Shown: positions 11,943 through 24,920, counted from the first letter of the stretch. The stretch: 64,000 bases of DNA from Aedes albopictus (GCF_035046485.1 NC_085137.1:348368505-348432504); one strand, 5' to 3'. Made by a program: numbers and translations. The notes: generated by a model not told the origin, from the sequence alone.

Positions 11943-12784
11943 TCTGTTCACCATGGGTGGATTAAATCGGGTTTTTCCTTTTCTCACTAATCCGTGAATA
12001 TTAGCGGGAATCTCTTACCTTGGTATTTAGATACTTTCCCTAATAAAAATGTATTATTCACTGCTGATAGGGTGAATGATTGTATCATTCCTTGTATGAT
12101 CAAGATGATATCCCGAAAGGGTTGTTAAGCACGTTGTATCATATTTTTCTATTAGGGTTGGGCTAGGACCAGGACCGGTACTTTACAAACGAATGGGAAA
12201 GGGACAGTAAATACGGTAAATACCATTCGAAGGGCTGATAGTGAGTCACTTTTTAGTGGTTACTTACATTTTTGCCAATTTCGACTATATGAAATTGATT
12301 TTAGGTATCAAAATTAAATTTTAAAAATCTTAAAAAAGCATAGTGGCTCAGTGCTTTTTCGTATGAAAATTGAAAATCAACATTTCTTTTTTAATTTAAA
12401 AACAGCTTCGTTATCGCGATGGGCTGTGTGTGTAAACCATTGTTATAGAAATTCTGACTGTTTTTAGAAATTTATTAGATATTTCTTTAAATATTTCTGC
12501 AAAAATCTCTAGAGAACTTTTCCCTATAGATAAAAGATATCATAAAGTAAATCTTAAATCAAAATTTGACATTTAACATTAACATTAAGTAACATTTAAT
12601 CACAAACTTATTTACAGACGGGACACTGGCGATTTTTCCATGGCTCACTTCTTAACGACTATTCACAGTGTACTTGTTTTGGATTCGAGGGGTTATGCGG
12701 AAAAAAATATGTACTAGATTCGATGTCAGAAATGACGTTTGATTGACGTTTCGTTTTTTCGTGTTTGGTTTATTTACTTTTAGT

Positions 12785-12910
12785 CCTGTTCAACGACGTA
12801 GGTTGAACTTGTTCGAAGTTGCTGCATCCCGCTCTTACCCGTTTGATGACAAATGGGTGAGAGCAGGATGCAGCAACTTCGAGCAAGTTCAACCTGCGTC
12901 GTTGAACAGG
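12785..12910. repeat. 126-bp hairpin with arms of about 60 bp
   Basis: The left arm starts CCTGTTCAACGACGTAGG and the right arm ends with its inverse. A handful of mismatches and a very short loop are seen. The surroundings, 11943-13140, hold no recognisable gene. Confidence 0.8.
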
Positions 12911-13140
12911 AATTTTGTTCCTCGCGAGCCTTGATCCTCGATCAGTTTTGACGGAAATTTCACCCGACGGTGTCTGTCCCACCCGCGCTTAGTCTCAATT
13001 AATTATAGCCATAAAATGATTAAGCAATAATTAATTATTAATTGCGAAAAGAAAAAAATCAATGTGTGATTCTTCTGATTAGGTATGTAAAGTTGAAGAT
13101 TTAGTGTGAAGAATTTATTTTATCTTTGTTGTTACTGCAG

Positions 13141-13828
13141 ATCCGGAGCCTACGAGGAGCAGCGGCGACGGTGCCCGTTGGGATCCGCTGATGGCCTTGA
13201 TCCGCTGGACAAGTCCAAATAAGAACACTGTGACAGGTCAATCGTAGAGTGATTTGAAGCCCAGCTAGTGCTGTTATTTCGTTTTTGTCTCCACTTTCCG
13301 AAAGAGTCGTCTCGATTACGACCAATATTTCTCAGGTATGCAGATTTGTTTATTTTTAAATTTACTTTTTGTTTAAAAACTATGGCTAGCAAAAGTTGTA
13401 GTTATATTGTGCTGTCATGTTTATGTATGTATTATTTCACAGGCTATCAATCAGGAGTGGGAACACCGCCACACCAGGAGAAAGTCAGGTAGAGGAAAAA
13501 GCAAATCAGACGGCTAGGGCCGGGAGAGTCAACAACCGGAATCATCACAGCAGATATTTGAAAAGGCCCTGCTTGTACTCGTCCAAAAGGACGGCACGCG
13601 TGCTGCGAATGCAGAAACTGGACGATATGCTGTTATTTGTACTAGAACATCATAGCACGGCCAACGGAACCGATTCCTTAGTTCAACTGGCCACCACTTT
13701 CGGTAGGCATTTAGCGGAGTGTCTGAACGATTTTCAGCGATTTTCAAAAGTCAACCTGCGCGAATGCGGCGATTCGCAAGGGAAGCTAGCGACAATGCAC
13801 TGATAATGAATATTTTCTTGGAGGTAAG
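13141..13828 (+). other. Coding-like island with splice-site-like borders (unidentified exons?)
   Basis: GC content rises here against the AT-rich surroundings. A possible acceptor (TTACTGCAG) precedes 13141 and another (TATTTCACAG) precedes 13442. An open frame runs to 13803 and contains the protein-like stretch LDDMLLFVLEHHSTANGTDS. GGTAAGTCC, a good donor, follows at 13828-13836. I do not recognise a family, the frames do not join cleanly, and stops occur in the 5' part. It could be decayed exons of a host gene or transposon-derived sequence. Confidence 0.25.
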
Positions 13829-13863
13829 TCCATGATACACGCAGGGCTATTACAGAACATAAT

Positions 13864-14350
13864 TTTTGAAATTATTTTTGGATATTCTCTGAAGGAACTC
13901 CTAGAGGTTTATCCGAATGAACATATGAAAGATTCCCTGAAGGAACTCCTGGAGGATTCCCTCAAGGAACTCCAGGAGAATTCTCTGGAGCGATTCTTGG
14001 AGGATTCCCTAAAGGAACTCCTGGAGGATTCCATGAAGGAACTCCTGGATGATTACCTGAAGGAACTCCTGGAAGATTCCCTGAAGAAAACTTCTGGAGG
14101 ATTTTTGTAGGAACTAATGGAAGATTCTCTGAAAGAACTCCTGGAGAATTTCCTGAAGGAACTCCTGGAGGATACCGTTAGGTATTTATGGAGGATTCGC
14201 AGAAGCAACTCCTGGAAGATTCCTTGAAAGAACTCCTGGAGAATTCCCTGAAAAAACTTATGAAGAATTCCATGAAGGAACTCCTGGCGGATTCCCTGAA
14301 GGCACTCCTGGAGGATTCCTTGAAGGAATTCCTGAAGGATTCCCTGAATT
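13864..14350. repeat. 24-bp minisatellite, array 1
   Basis: Tandem units carry the core GGAACTCCTGGAGGATTCCC with moderate divergence. Because 24 is a multiple of three, long frames stay open (KELLEDSL repeats), but these are artefacts of the unit length. The same family recurs at 20818-21835 and 46380-48412. Confidence 0.9.
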
Positions 14351-14453
14351 ATAAATTGATAAGACGATTGGATGATTAGTCATCAGTCGACAGTGCCCGA
14401 AGTTCACGACAATTGAATAAATAATTCCTCTCCCACTTCCCACTTCGACATAG

Positions 14454-17130
14454 GTAGGGTGGGGTGGGGCAAGATGGGTCGCCTAAGGATGGATCATCAT
14501 AATTTTGTAAATACAAATCGTATAGGTTTTTATTCGTCCTCTAACCTTTAATACCCTAGTTAGCTATGCTAAAAGTCGATAAAAAGTTCTTTAAATACAA
14601 GATATGATGTTAAACAAGCAGTTTTAAAAAGTGACCGATTTTGCGTCGTGAAAAAAGAGCGGGGCAAGATGAGTCATCTTTTAACCCTCTAATACCCAAT
14701 TCCGCCTTTAGACGGGGTATAGTTTGAGCATTTTTATAATTTTTGTTTCGTGGAAAATAATTTTTTTTATATTTTTGGCTGATATTTAGGACTGTTCTGT
14801 ATATCTCAAAATGGTTTTTGGTGTACTTTAAAGCGTATTTACATTTTTTTTAAATCATTGAAAAATTGATGTTTTAGTCATCTTTTAGAAGTCATTGTTT
14901 ATTTTGTATTGAATAGCTACAATTAACATATTTAAATTTTTTCCCAAATCATTCTATCCTTGTTCAATAGTTTAAGGGAATCGAATACACTCTAAAATTA
15001 TTTTTCTTAAATTAGCACGGAAAATAAAATTTTCTGTGAATAAAATTAAAAATAATAATATTTCAACAATAATCATAAAATCTCAAAATGTTTTCATCCC
15101 AAAAAATCCGTTCCCCAAATTGGCTTCCAGGAAAAATATAAAAGTGTGGGGATGTTCAAAAATAAAAATTAGAAAAATCAAAAACTGAAATTCACGAAAT
15201 TGAGAATCAAAAAGAGATGTGTGATCTTCCAAAACATGTTCAAATCGATTATAGATGACGAAAAATGATATTTAGATCAAAATAAAAAATTTGGGTATTA
15301 GAGGGTTAAGTAATTCACATTTTCTCAACGAAAAACGGCAATGTATAATATTTATTCCGTATTCATTCCATACTGAGTAAACAAGAGTTACAAGTAAACA
15401 TTTTATAAATTTACCGTGACCGGCCCTAATTCTGCGCAGTCCCTAATTCGGCGCACTTTCCCGAATGTACCACAAAATCACGGACGCTAGTTCAATATTA
15501 GCTTCAAATATATTTTTTGAATATTGCTTCAATAGTAATGAAAAAGTTTGTGAAGAAAAAAATTTCAAATCAACGATCATTATTTTGTAAAAAAATTAAA
15601 TGATGTCGCAAGTACTGTAAATTGTCTGAAATCTGTGTCCGTTAGCGAAAGTGCTAAAAAGTTGCTTCATGAGCTGAAGCATTTTACGAAATAAATAATG
15701 AAGAGAATGTCTGCTTTTCCATGCGCATCCTGTACTACTGTCTTCGAGGAATCAGAATCGGCAAAAAACAATTGAGTTTTCTTCTTCTTTTTTTAATCTT
15801 CTTGTTCTTCTTAGGTGCGCAGAATTAGGAACCGGTATTAAATGGTGGTCCTAATTCTGCGCAGACATTCAACACTAAGTTTTAAACATATAATTAATAA
15901 ACAAACATCATATAAATGCCACCATAGTTATAACTAGGATATTCTATGTTTCTAGCAATCCGGTGAATGTAATTACGGCTCAACAAGTTAGTTTATAAAC
16001 TTTGAAGGCTAATTTACGATTTTTGAATTTTTGATCTGATATGTAGTTCGACCGGACTAACCACTTGTTTGCTATCAACCTCGGGTGAAATTATATGTAT
16101 TCATGTAAGCATTCGTCAAATGCGAGATATGATGTGAGTTTACATGGAATTTTCTTAAACAGTGGAACCCTGGAGTTAGACAAGAAAGAAGTCTCAGTTT
16201 GCAAACAAAGATTGTGCCACCTTGTCATGGCGAAAAAGTTTATATTGCCTTTAGAAATGAAAGTAAATTTTACTAAAATGTGCATATGCGAATAACTAAA
16301 AAGCTTTACGTAGTAGTATTCGATAATACTACAAAATCCTTTTGTGTATTACGATTAAAATTCCCTTTGCTTAGTAATCAAAGTAGGTAATACCAATATT
16401 GAGGACATGCATAGTTCCAATATGGTCGTAATGTCGTATAAAAGTTGAAAATGAAGAATTCAATTGAATTTCATCTATGAATCATGTTCTCATTACAATA
16501 TGTTATCTTTTTAGAGTTTTTCCCATTTGCGCAGAATTAGGAACATTAGTGCGCAGAATAAGGAACATTCCAAAAATGGGTGCGCAGAGTTAGGAACAGA
16601 GACACTCTTTAGAATTTTCATGATTTTACATATAAATTGAGTGTTTTGTATAAGAATTATATTTTTCCCTCATTTACAAAGCTAATAACTATGTGCAGTC
16701 AAAAATTCAGCCAAATCGGTTCGATTTGGAATTTGTTACAGCTGATTGAAATTGAAAAAGTCTTAGATGCGCAGAATTACAATTTGAGTGGTCCAAAGAC
16801 GATTTAAAAATCGATGTTTTCACTAAAAAATTATCATAATTTTATGTTATAATTTTAGGCGTTTATTCCGCTTGATTGAAGAGAGGTGATGAAAAAAAAG
16901 CTTTTAAATTTGAACCATACGCTCTAAATGGAAGGCGACCCATCTTGCCCCGCGGTCGTTTATATTGAGATTATATGGAATGTATCGCATAAGAAAAATG
17001 GCTAAAACTCATTTTATTTTTTATGTACAATGAGAGTGAATATTTTTTCAATCAATACCCAAAACTTTTGTATATTCTTGGTGGTCACCTAACAAAATTT
17101 TTAACATAATCAACCATCTTGCCCCGGCCC
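14454..17130. mobile_element. About 2.7 kb segment bounded by GGGGCAAGATGG inverted ends
   Basis: The left end is AGGGTGGGGTGGGGCAAGAT. The right end is CCATCTTGCCCCGGCCCACC, its approximate inverse. Additional internal copies of the end motif lie near 14660 and 16925. No transposase frame is seen. The stretch 15425-16780 contains several copies, in both orientations, of TGCGCAGAATTAGGAAC, possibly a second nested element. Target duplications were not resolved. Confidence 0.5.
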
Positions 17131-17154
17131 ACCCTTCATGTTTTTTTATCTGTA

Positions 17155-17325
17155 TTAACGAGATTTTTAGCCTTAGGCTAGTTCATCTCGGGACCCACGC
17201 TCGGGACTTCCCTTCCGAAGGAAGAACTCACATTTTGTGAGTTTGGCGGAAGTGAGATCCGATCCCAAGTCCTCGGCGTGATAGTCACGTGCTTTAACCA
17301 TCACACCAGATCCGCTCCACATAGT
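17155..17325 (-). repeat. tRNA-derived SINE-like element
   Basis: Read on the minus strand it gives GGATCTGGTGTGATGGTTAA (A-box-like) and then GGACTTGGGATCGGATCTC (B-box-like) about 30 bases later. This layout resembles tRNA-related SINEs. The family was not identified. Confidence 0.55.
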
Positions 17326-17439
17326 GCACAGTAGAGATGTGTGAGTGGTGTTCATCATTTATTGTCGTTAATCAGAACTAGACCGCTTTGTTACATTTTA
17401 AACCTAAGGGTTTAATTTGTAATTTGTTAAAAATATCCC

Positions 17440-20400
17440 AGATGACTGGGAATTTCTGAGAATCTTCAGGGATTTTCAGGAATTATTAAAACATATTTCG
17501 TGAAGCTAACTGACTTCTATAAGTAATTGAGAATATTTTCTGCAATTTGTTAAACATATCCTAGATGACTGGGAATTTCTGAGAATCTTTAGGGATTTTC
17601 AGCAATCTTTAGGGATTTTCAGAAATTTTTGAAACATGTTTCGTGAAGCTAACTGACTTCTACAAGTGATTGAGAATATTTTTAGATTCATTTGTAAAAT
17701 ATATCACAGAAGACTGGGAATTTCTGAGAATCTTGAGAGATTTTCAGGAATTATTAAAACTTTAATTCAGGAATTCTGTAATTTGTTAAATGTATCCCAG
17801 ATGACTGGGAATTTCTGAGACTCTAGGGATTTTCAGAAATTTTTAAAACATATATCGTGAAGCTAACTGACTTCTACAAGTGATTGAGAATATTTTTAGA
17901 ATCATTTGTAAAATATATCCCAGAAGACTGGGAATTTCTGAGAATCTTTAGGGATTTTCAGGAATAATTCAAATATTTTTCCGTGAAGCTATTACCTTTT
18001 GTAAAAGATTGAGAATATTTTTTATACTTCGCAAAATATATCCCAGATAACTGAGAATTTTTGAGAATCTTTAGGGATTTTCAGGAATTATTCAAGTATT
18101 TTTCCGTGAAGCTATTACCTTTTGTAAAAGATTGAGAATATTTTTTGTACTTCGCAGAATAAATCCCAGATGACTGAGAATTTCTGAGAATCTTCAGCGA
18201 TTTTCAGGAATTATTCAAATATTTTTCCGTGAAGCTTTTCACTTCTATAAATGACTGAGAATATTTTCTATACTTAACAGAATAAATCCCAGATGACTGG
18301 GAATTTCTGAGAATCTTCAAGGATTTTCAGGAATTATTCAAATATTTTCCGTAAAGCTATTTACTTCTAAAAAAGATTGAGAATATTTTCTATACTTCGC
18401 AGAATAAATCCCAGATGACTGGGAATTTCTGAGAACCTTTGGAGATTTTAAGAAATTATTTAATTTTTTTCCGTAAAGCTATTTACTTCTATAAATGTTT
18501 GAGAATATTTTCTATACATCGCAGAATAAATCCCAGATGACTGGGAATTTCTGAGAATCTTTAGGGATTTTCAGAAATTATTCAAATATTTTTCCGTGAA
18601 GTTATTACCTTTTGTAAAAGATTGAGAATATCTTCTATACTTAAGAGAATAAATCCCAGATGACTGGGAATTTCTGAGACTCTAGGGATTTTCAGAAATT
18701 TTTAAAACATATTTCGTGAAGCTAACTGACTTCTACAAGTGGTTGAGAATATTTTCTGTTATTTGTAAAATATATCCCAGAAGTCTGGGAATTTCTGAGA
18801 ATTCGGCATCAACATTTCAAAAGGGCGTAACTGCTTTTACAACCAATTACTTCTCACAGAGCTGTGCATCGTATATCATTCATCTTACGCAATTCACATC
18901 CATTAAACGAAAGAGGAGGATTTTATCTTTCTATGTGTGCTAGTGGATTGCTCGGGAGGGATGAGATACGGTCCACAGTTTATGAGAAGGCATTGGTTGC
19001 AAAAGCAGTTACGCCCTTTTGAAATGTTGGTGCCGAATTATTAGGGATTTTCAGGAAATATTCAATTATTTTTCCGTGAAGTTACCTTTTGTAAAAGATT
19101 GGGAATATTTTCTATACTTCGCAAAATATATCCCAGATAACTGGGAATTTGTGAGAATCTCTATGGGTTTTCAGGAATTATTTAAATATTTTTTACGAGA
19201 ATCTTTTCACTTCTATAAATGACTGAGAATATTTTCTATACTTAACAGAATAAATCCCAGATGACTGGGAATTTCTGAGACTCTAGGGATTTTCAAAAAA
19301 TTTTTAAACATGTTTCGTGAAGCTAACTGACTTCTACAAGTGATTGAGAATATTTTCTGTAATTTGTAAAATATATCCCAGAAGACTGGAAATTTCTGAG
19401 AATTATTAGGGATTTTCAGGAAATATTATTTTTCCGTGACGTTATTACCTTTAATAAAATATTGAGAATATTTTCTATACTTCGCAAAATATATCCCAGA
19501 TAACTGGGAATTTGTGAGAATCTTTAGTGATTTTCAGAAATTATTTATTTTTTTCCGTAAAGCTATTTACTTCTATAAATGTTTAAGAATATTGTCTATA
19601 CTTCGCAGAATAAATCATAGATGACTGGGAATTTCTGAGAATCTTTAGGGATTTTCAGGAATTGTTCAATAATTTTTCCGTGAAGCTTTTCACTTCTATG
19701 AATGTTTGAGAATATTTTCTATACTTTGCAGAATAAATCCTAAATTACCGGGAATTTATGAGAGTCTTGGGATTTTCAGGAATTATTCAAATATTTTGCC
19801 TTGAAGCTTTTCTTTTCTATGAATGTTTGAGAATATTTTCCATACTTTGCAGAATAAATCCCAAATGACCGGGAATTTCTGAGAATCTTTAGGGATTTTC
19901 AGGAATTATTTATTTTTTTTTTCGTAAAGCTATTTACTTCTATAAGTGTTTGAGAATATTTTCTATACTTTGCAGAATAAATCTCATTTGACTGGGAATT
20001 TCTGAGAATCCAATGATTTTTAGGAATTATTTATTTTTTTCCCGTAAAGCTATTTACTTCTATAAAAGATTGAGAATATTTTCTATACTTCGCAGAATAA
20101 ATCCCGAATGACTGGGAATTTCTGAAAATCTTTGGAGATTTTCAGAAATTATTCAAATGTTTTTCCGTGAAGTTATTACCTTTTGTAAAAGATTGAGAAT
20201 ATTTTTTGTACTTCGCAGAATGAATCCCAGATTACTGGGAATTTCTGAGAATCTTTAGGGATTTTCAGGAATTGTTCAATAATTTTTCCGTGAAGCTTTT
20301 CACTTCTATAAATGTTTGAGAATATTTTCTATTCTTTGCAGAATAAATCCCAAATGACTGGGAATTTCTGAGAATCTTTAGGGATTTTCAGGAATTATTT

Positions 20401-20815
20401 ATTTTTTTCCCGTAAAGCTATTCACTTCTATAAATTATTAAGAATATTTTCTATACTTCGCAGAATAAATCCCAGATGATTGGGAATTTCTGAAAATCTT
20501 TAGGGATTTTCAGAAATTATTCAAATTTTTTCCGTGAAGCTATTACCTTTTGTAAAAGATTGTGAATATCTTCTAAACTTAACAGAATCAATCCCAGATG
20601 ACTGGGAATTTCTGAGAATCTTCAGGGATTTTCAGGAATTATTCAAATATTTTTCCGTGAAGCTTTTCACTTCTATAAATGTTTGAGAATATTTTCTATA
20701 CTTCGCAGAATAAATTAAAGATGACTGGGAATTTCTGAGAATCTTTAGGGATTTTCAGGAATGACTGGGAATTTCTGAGAATCTTAGGGATTTTCAGGGA
20801 TTATTTAAATATTTT
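17440..20815. repeat. Satellite array, unit about 110-123 bp
   Basis: Each unit contains CCCAGATGACTGGGAATTTC, then GGGATTTTCAGGAATTATTC, then CCGTGAAGCT and GAGAATATTTTCTATACTTC. Successive copies of the first motif are spaced about 122 bp apart where I measured (for example 18299, 18421 and 18543). There are roughly 25-30 units with sequence drift, interrupted by one MITE. It has no coding content and runs directly into a 24-bp minisatellite at 20818. Confidence 0.9.
18804..19035. mobile_element. 232-bp MITE inside the satellite, 4-bp duplication AATT
   Basis: The ends are CGGCATCAACATTTCAAAAG and its near-perfect inverse, with arms of about 45 bp. AATT flanks both sides (18800-18803 and 19036-19039). 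Intact satellite units elsewhere (near 19399) read GAGAATTATTAGGG straight through, which confirms the insertion point. Confidence 0.88.
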
Positions 20816-20817
20816 TG

Positions 20818-21835
20818 AATTTTTGATGGAACTCCTGGAGGAATCCCTGATGGAACTCCTGGAGGAATCCCTGATGGAACTCCTGGAGGAATCCCTGATG
20901 GAACTCCTGGAGGAATCCCTGATGGAACTCCTGGAGGAATCCCTGATGAAACTCCTGGAGGAATTCCTGATGGAACTCCTGGAGTAATCCCTGATGGAAC
21001 TCCTGGAGGAATCCCTGATGGAACTCCTGGAGGAATCCCTGATGGAACTCCTGGAGGAATCCCGGATGGAACTCCTGGAGGAATTGCTAATGTAAGTCCT
21101 GGAGGAATCCTTGATGGAACTCCTGGAGGAATCCCTGATGGAACTCCTGGAGAAATCCCTGATGGAACTCCTGGAGGAATCCCGGATGGAACTCCTGGAG
21201 GAATTGCTAATGTAAGTCCTGGAGGAATCCTTGATGGAACTCCTGGAGGAATCCCTGATGGAACTCCTGGAGGAATCCCTGATGGAACTCCTGGAGGAAT
21301 CCCTGATGGAACTCGTGGAGGAATCCCTGATGAAACTCCTGGAGGAATCCCTGGTGGAACTCCTGGAGGTTTCTCCGAAGGAACTCCTAGAGGATTCCCC
21401 CAAGGAACTCCTGGAGGATTCTCCAAAGGAGCTCCTGAAGGATTTTTCGAAGGAACTTGTGGAGGATTCCCTGATGGAATCCCTGGAAGATTTTCCGAAG
21501 GAGCTCCTGGAGAATTTCCTTAAGGAACTCCTGGAGAATTCCACGAAGGAACTCCTGGAGAATTTCCCGAAGCTGCTCCTGCAGGATTCATTGTATGAAC
21601 TCCTGGAGAATTCGCCGATGGAACTCGTAGAGGATTTCCCGAAGCAACTCCTGGAGGATTCCCTGAATAAACTTCTGGAGGATTCTCCGAAGAAATACCT
21701 GTAGGTTTTTTCAAAGGAATTCCTGGAGGATTCGCCGAAGTAACTTCTTGCGGGCTCCCCGAAGGAATTCCTGGAGTATTCCCCGAAGGAACTTCTGGAG
21801 GATTCTCCGATGGAACTCGGTGAAGCGACTTATGG
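20818..21835. repeat. 24-bp minisatellite, array 2
   Basis: About 40 tandem units have the core GGAACTCCTGGAGGAATCCC. Units are most alike in the first half (to about 21345) and more divergent toward the right. Frames of 210-247 codons are open on both strands only because the unit is 24 bp. Confidence 0.92.
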
Positions 21836-21841
21836 AGCAAA

Positions 21842-22010
21842 CCCTGAAGTGAAGGTGGTCGGAAAAAGTTGGGTCGCCCTGCGGTAAACATCGCCATCAA
21901 CTACCCGAGCACAAATCGGACGACGAAGCTAGGCGGCTCTATCCCGGCGACGACTCCCACCGGAACCAGTAGCAGCCTCCAGAATGGCTTGGAGGCTTGT
22001 TTCTACGTGA
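21842..22010 (+). other. Short coding-like island beside minisatellite array 2
   Basis: One frame reads GGRKKLGRPAVNIAINYPST, then continues with TTKLGGSIPATTPTGTSS, with GC-rich codons in an AT-rich region. It lies immediately right of the minisatellite. No start codon, family or strong splice sites were recognised. It may be an exon of the same unknown gene as the island at 13141-13828, but that is a guess. Confidence 0.22.
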
Positions 22011-22215
22011 TTTTTCGTTTCTTCTATGAAAAAATATCATTTGTTTTAATGAGGTATCTTTCAAAGTTGCAAAAAGTTGCAAAAAAGTCAAAGCATAATG
22101 TGAAGTTGAGTAAAAATGCTATCTTATACAGGTCAACTGATTAGTTGCTTTTTGTCTCTTCGATGCTTAAATTGTGTTTGAAAATTGAATTTTTCTCACT
22201 TTTTAAGCTTGAAAA

Positions 22216-22356
22216 GGGCCAATTTCTTCACCTCGGCTTAACCGGTAAGCCAGGCTTACCCATACAGTTAAACCTGGCTTAACGCTTAAGCCAGGTTTAA
22301 CAGTAAGTATGGGTAAGCCTGGCTTACCGATTAAGCCGAGGTGAAGAAATCGGCCC
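22216..22356. repeat. 141-bp palindrome (foldback)
   Basis: The arms start GGGCCAATTTCTTCACCTCG and end with the near-exact inverse. They meet at CTTAACGCTTAAG. Only a few mismatches and one small bulge occur. From 22382 to about 22895 the sequence begins and ends with GTGCAAAAGTTTG(T/G)GGTCACC in direct orientation. Otherwise nothing is recognised up to 23490. Confidence 0.82.
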
Positions 22357-24030
22357 TAAATTCGTTGATGCCATACACTCCCGTGCAAAAGTTTGTGGTC
22401 ACCCCCTCTAAAACATGAACATGTTTTCGGTCATACCTCAGTCATCTTTCATTCAATTCTCTTGTTTTTAGTCTCTATCGAAAGATAAAGGGTTAGATTT
22501 GATTCGTAGGTACTTAGCATAAATTTCACATGAAATTTTTAGTATAGAAAGTTTTACCTGTACTTACATGTTTTTCCTAAATCTGTTCAAAAAAATTGTT
22601 TTCCGTGTAATTTTAAATTGGGTCTACCATATTTTGAAACGAAAGTTGCATTGGAATTCTATTTCTGTCCTCTTTAAGAGCTATTCATTAGATTTTAGCC
22701 GAAAAAAATCATAACATAATTTAAATTATTGATTGAGAGGTATGAGCTAACACCCCAGGGGAGCGTCCGCCTTCGTGATCACGGAGCTTCCTGTGTGCGG
22801 TAAAGTGTCTTAAATATATAGTAATAATAATAATAATTTAAATGATCGAGTTAGGTTTACAAGTCACCGTGCAAAAGTTTGGGGTCACCTTTTAAATCAA
22901 ATCTGAGTAGGATTTTTATTCAAATCGTCATTTTTTTATATACAACTTCAATTCCTTCTTTGATAGTTGAAAGCGTTGAATAATTGAAAATTGAAATTGA
23001 AAATAATGAAGGTGATCATCTTGTCCTGTGGTTATTTATATGAAGATTATATGGAATGTATCGCATACGAAAAAAAGGTCAAAAGCCATTTTATTTTTTT
23101 TTGTATTAATTATTTGCTTTGAAAATCAAAAAAATACATATGATTAGATTATCTTTACGTAAAATAATAAGAAAAAAGTTTGGTATACATTGCGTATCAG
23201 AAAGTGTTCTACATCTAGGATCCATCCCTTATTCATTTTTAAACCCGTTCTAGGTACTCTCGTCAACATGGCTAGCCAACACCCCTGGAAACAACAATTG
23301 AAAAAAAAACTTGCATCTTTACCATGCCTGGCAAAAAATATTAATTTTTCATTTCTATCCATTTTAATAAAACACTACGGTGGGTGGGGTGTCTCTTTGA
23401 TCTCAATAATCCATCCGAAAATCCACCGGGGTTCTGAACAAGACCACTTATACATATTCGTACATCTAAAGAAGTGCCAGCTTTTTCCATATTAGTTACA
23501 AAGTCTCAGGTTGCGTGGTGACACAAAGCACTTCAGATTTATGGAACCACCCCAGCGATCCATAAGATATCCTTCTATTATATTAGAATTTTTCGCTTAG
23601 AAGGTTCATCATGTCCTCCCAGGTTGCGTGGTGACGCAAAGCATTTTAAAATTGAGGAACCACTGTACTATCTATAAGATATTGTTCTATTATATTAGAA
23701 TTTTTCGCTTAGAGAGTTCATCATGTCCTCCCAGGTTGCGTGGTGACGCAAAGCATTTTAAACTTGAGGAACCACTGTACTATCTATAAGATATTCTTCT
23801 ATTATATTAGAATTTTGCGCTTAGAAGGTTCACTATGTCCTCTCAGGTTGCGTGGTGACGCAAAGCATTTTAAACTTGAGGAACCACTGTACTATCTATA
23901 AGATATTCTATCATATTAGAATTTTTCGCTTAGAAGGTTCACTATGTCCTCCCAGGCTGCGTGGTGACGCAAAGCACTTTAGACTTATGCAACCACCCCA
24001 GCGATCCATAAGATTTTCTTCTATTATATT

Positions 24031-24340
24031 ACATACTAGCTGTCCCGGCAAACTTTGTCTTGCCAATCTTGTGGTGGTTTGACTGCTTTTGAGCTTATTT
24101 AAGCAACGCACTCTAGATTGGTTTAATTTCGATCGTGTTGATTTTCTTCCCAACTCATGCAAAACCAATACTTTATCATTTTTCTTACATTTTCATATGA
24201 TTTTAGTAACTTTTTTTTGCATATAAACACAGCCACCATGAATACGAATCGAACCATGCAAGAGTCATGCTGATCGGTTAATCCGTTCGGGAGTTTTGTT
24301 GCCTCAAAGGGACTTCAAACTCATTTTTATATATATAGAT
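24031..24340. mobile_element. Dispersed repeat starting ACTAGCTGTCCCGGCAAAC
   Basis: It interrupts the 112-bp satellite between CTATTATATTA and TTTCGCTTAG. It begins CTAGCTGTCCCGGCAAACTT and ends in TATATATAGAT. A second copy lies at 38787-39300. No inverted ends are visible. A 5'-truncated retroelement tail is possible; the class is not settled. Confidence 0.6.
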
Positions 24341-24650
24341 TTCGCTTAGAAGGTTCATCATGTCCTCCCAGGTTGCGTGGGGACGCAAAGCATTTTAAAC
24401 TTCAGGAACCACTGTACTATCTATAAGATATTCTTCTATTATATTAGAATTTTTCGCTTAAAAGGTTCACTATGTCCTCCCAGGTTGCGTGGTGACGCAA
24501 AGCATTTTAAACTTGAGGAAGCACCCCAGCGATCCATAAGGATTTTCTTTTATTATATTAGATATTTCGCATAGAAGGTTCATCATGTCCTCCCAGGTTG
24601 CGTGGTGACGCAAAGCATTTTAAACTTGAGGAACCACTGTACTATCTATA

Positions 24651-24920
24651 CACTGAAAAAATAAATCACATATCACATGGAAAATTTCCATCAGTTTGGC
24701 TATATAACTGTTATTAGATTTTCCGATAAAAATTTCTTTGAAAATTTCACATGAAATCGATACGGTATATGGAAAACATTGGGAAATCACTTAACCTCTA
24801 TTGGGAAATCACATAACTTTGCAAAATCTATGTGATATTCCCATATAATTCAATGGATACGCGTATGGAAACAGTCCATGTGAAAATCAGATGAAAACAA
24901 TGTGAAAACTTTTTTCAGTG
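24651..24920. mobile_element. 270-bp MITE with CACTGAAAAAA ends, TA duplication
   Basis: It begins CACTGAAAAAATAAATCAC and ends TTTTTTCAGTG, with TA on each side. It splits the satellite word CTATCTATAAGATATTC exactly. The interior has many TCACAT/ATGTGA words in both orientations. A TA target fits Tc1/mariner-type transposition. Confidence 0.88.

Noticed and set aside
20794..21704. Frames of 157-247 codons on both strands (Ser-Arg, Pro-Gly and Leu-Glu-rich repeats)
   Set aside because: This is the same 24-bp minisatellite effect. Open frames on opposite strands at once indicate repeat structure, not a protein.
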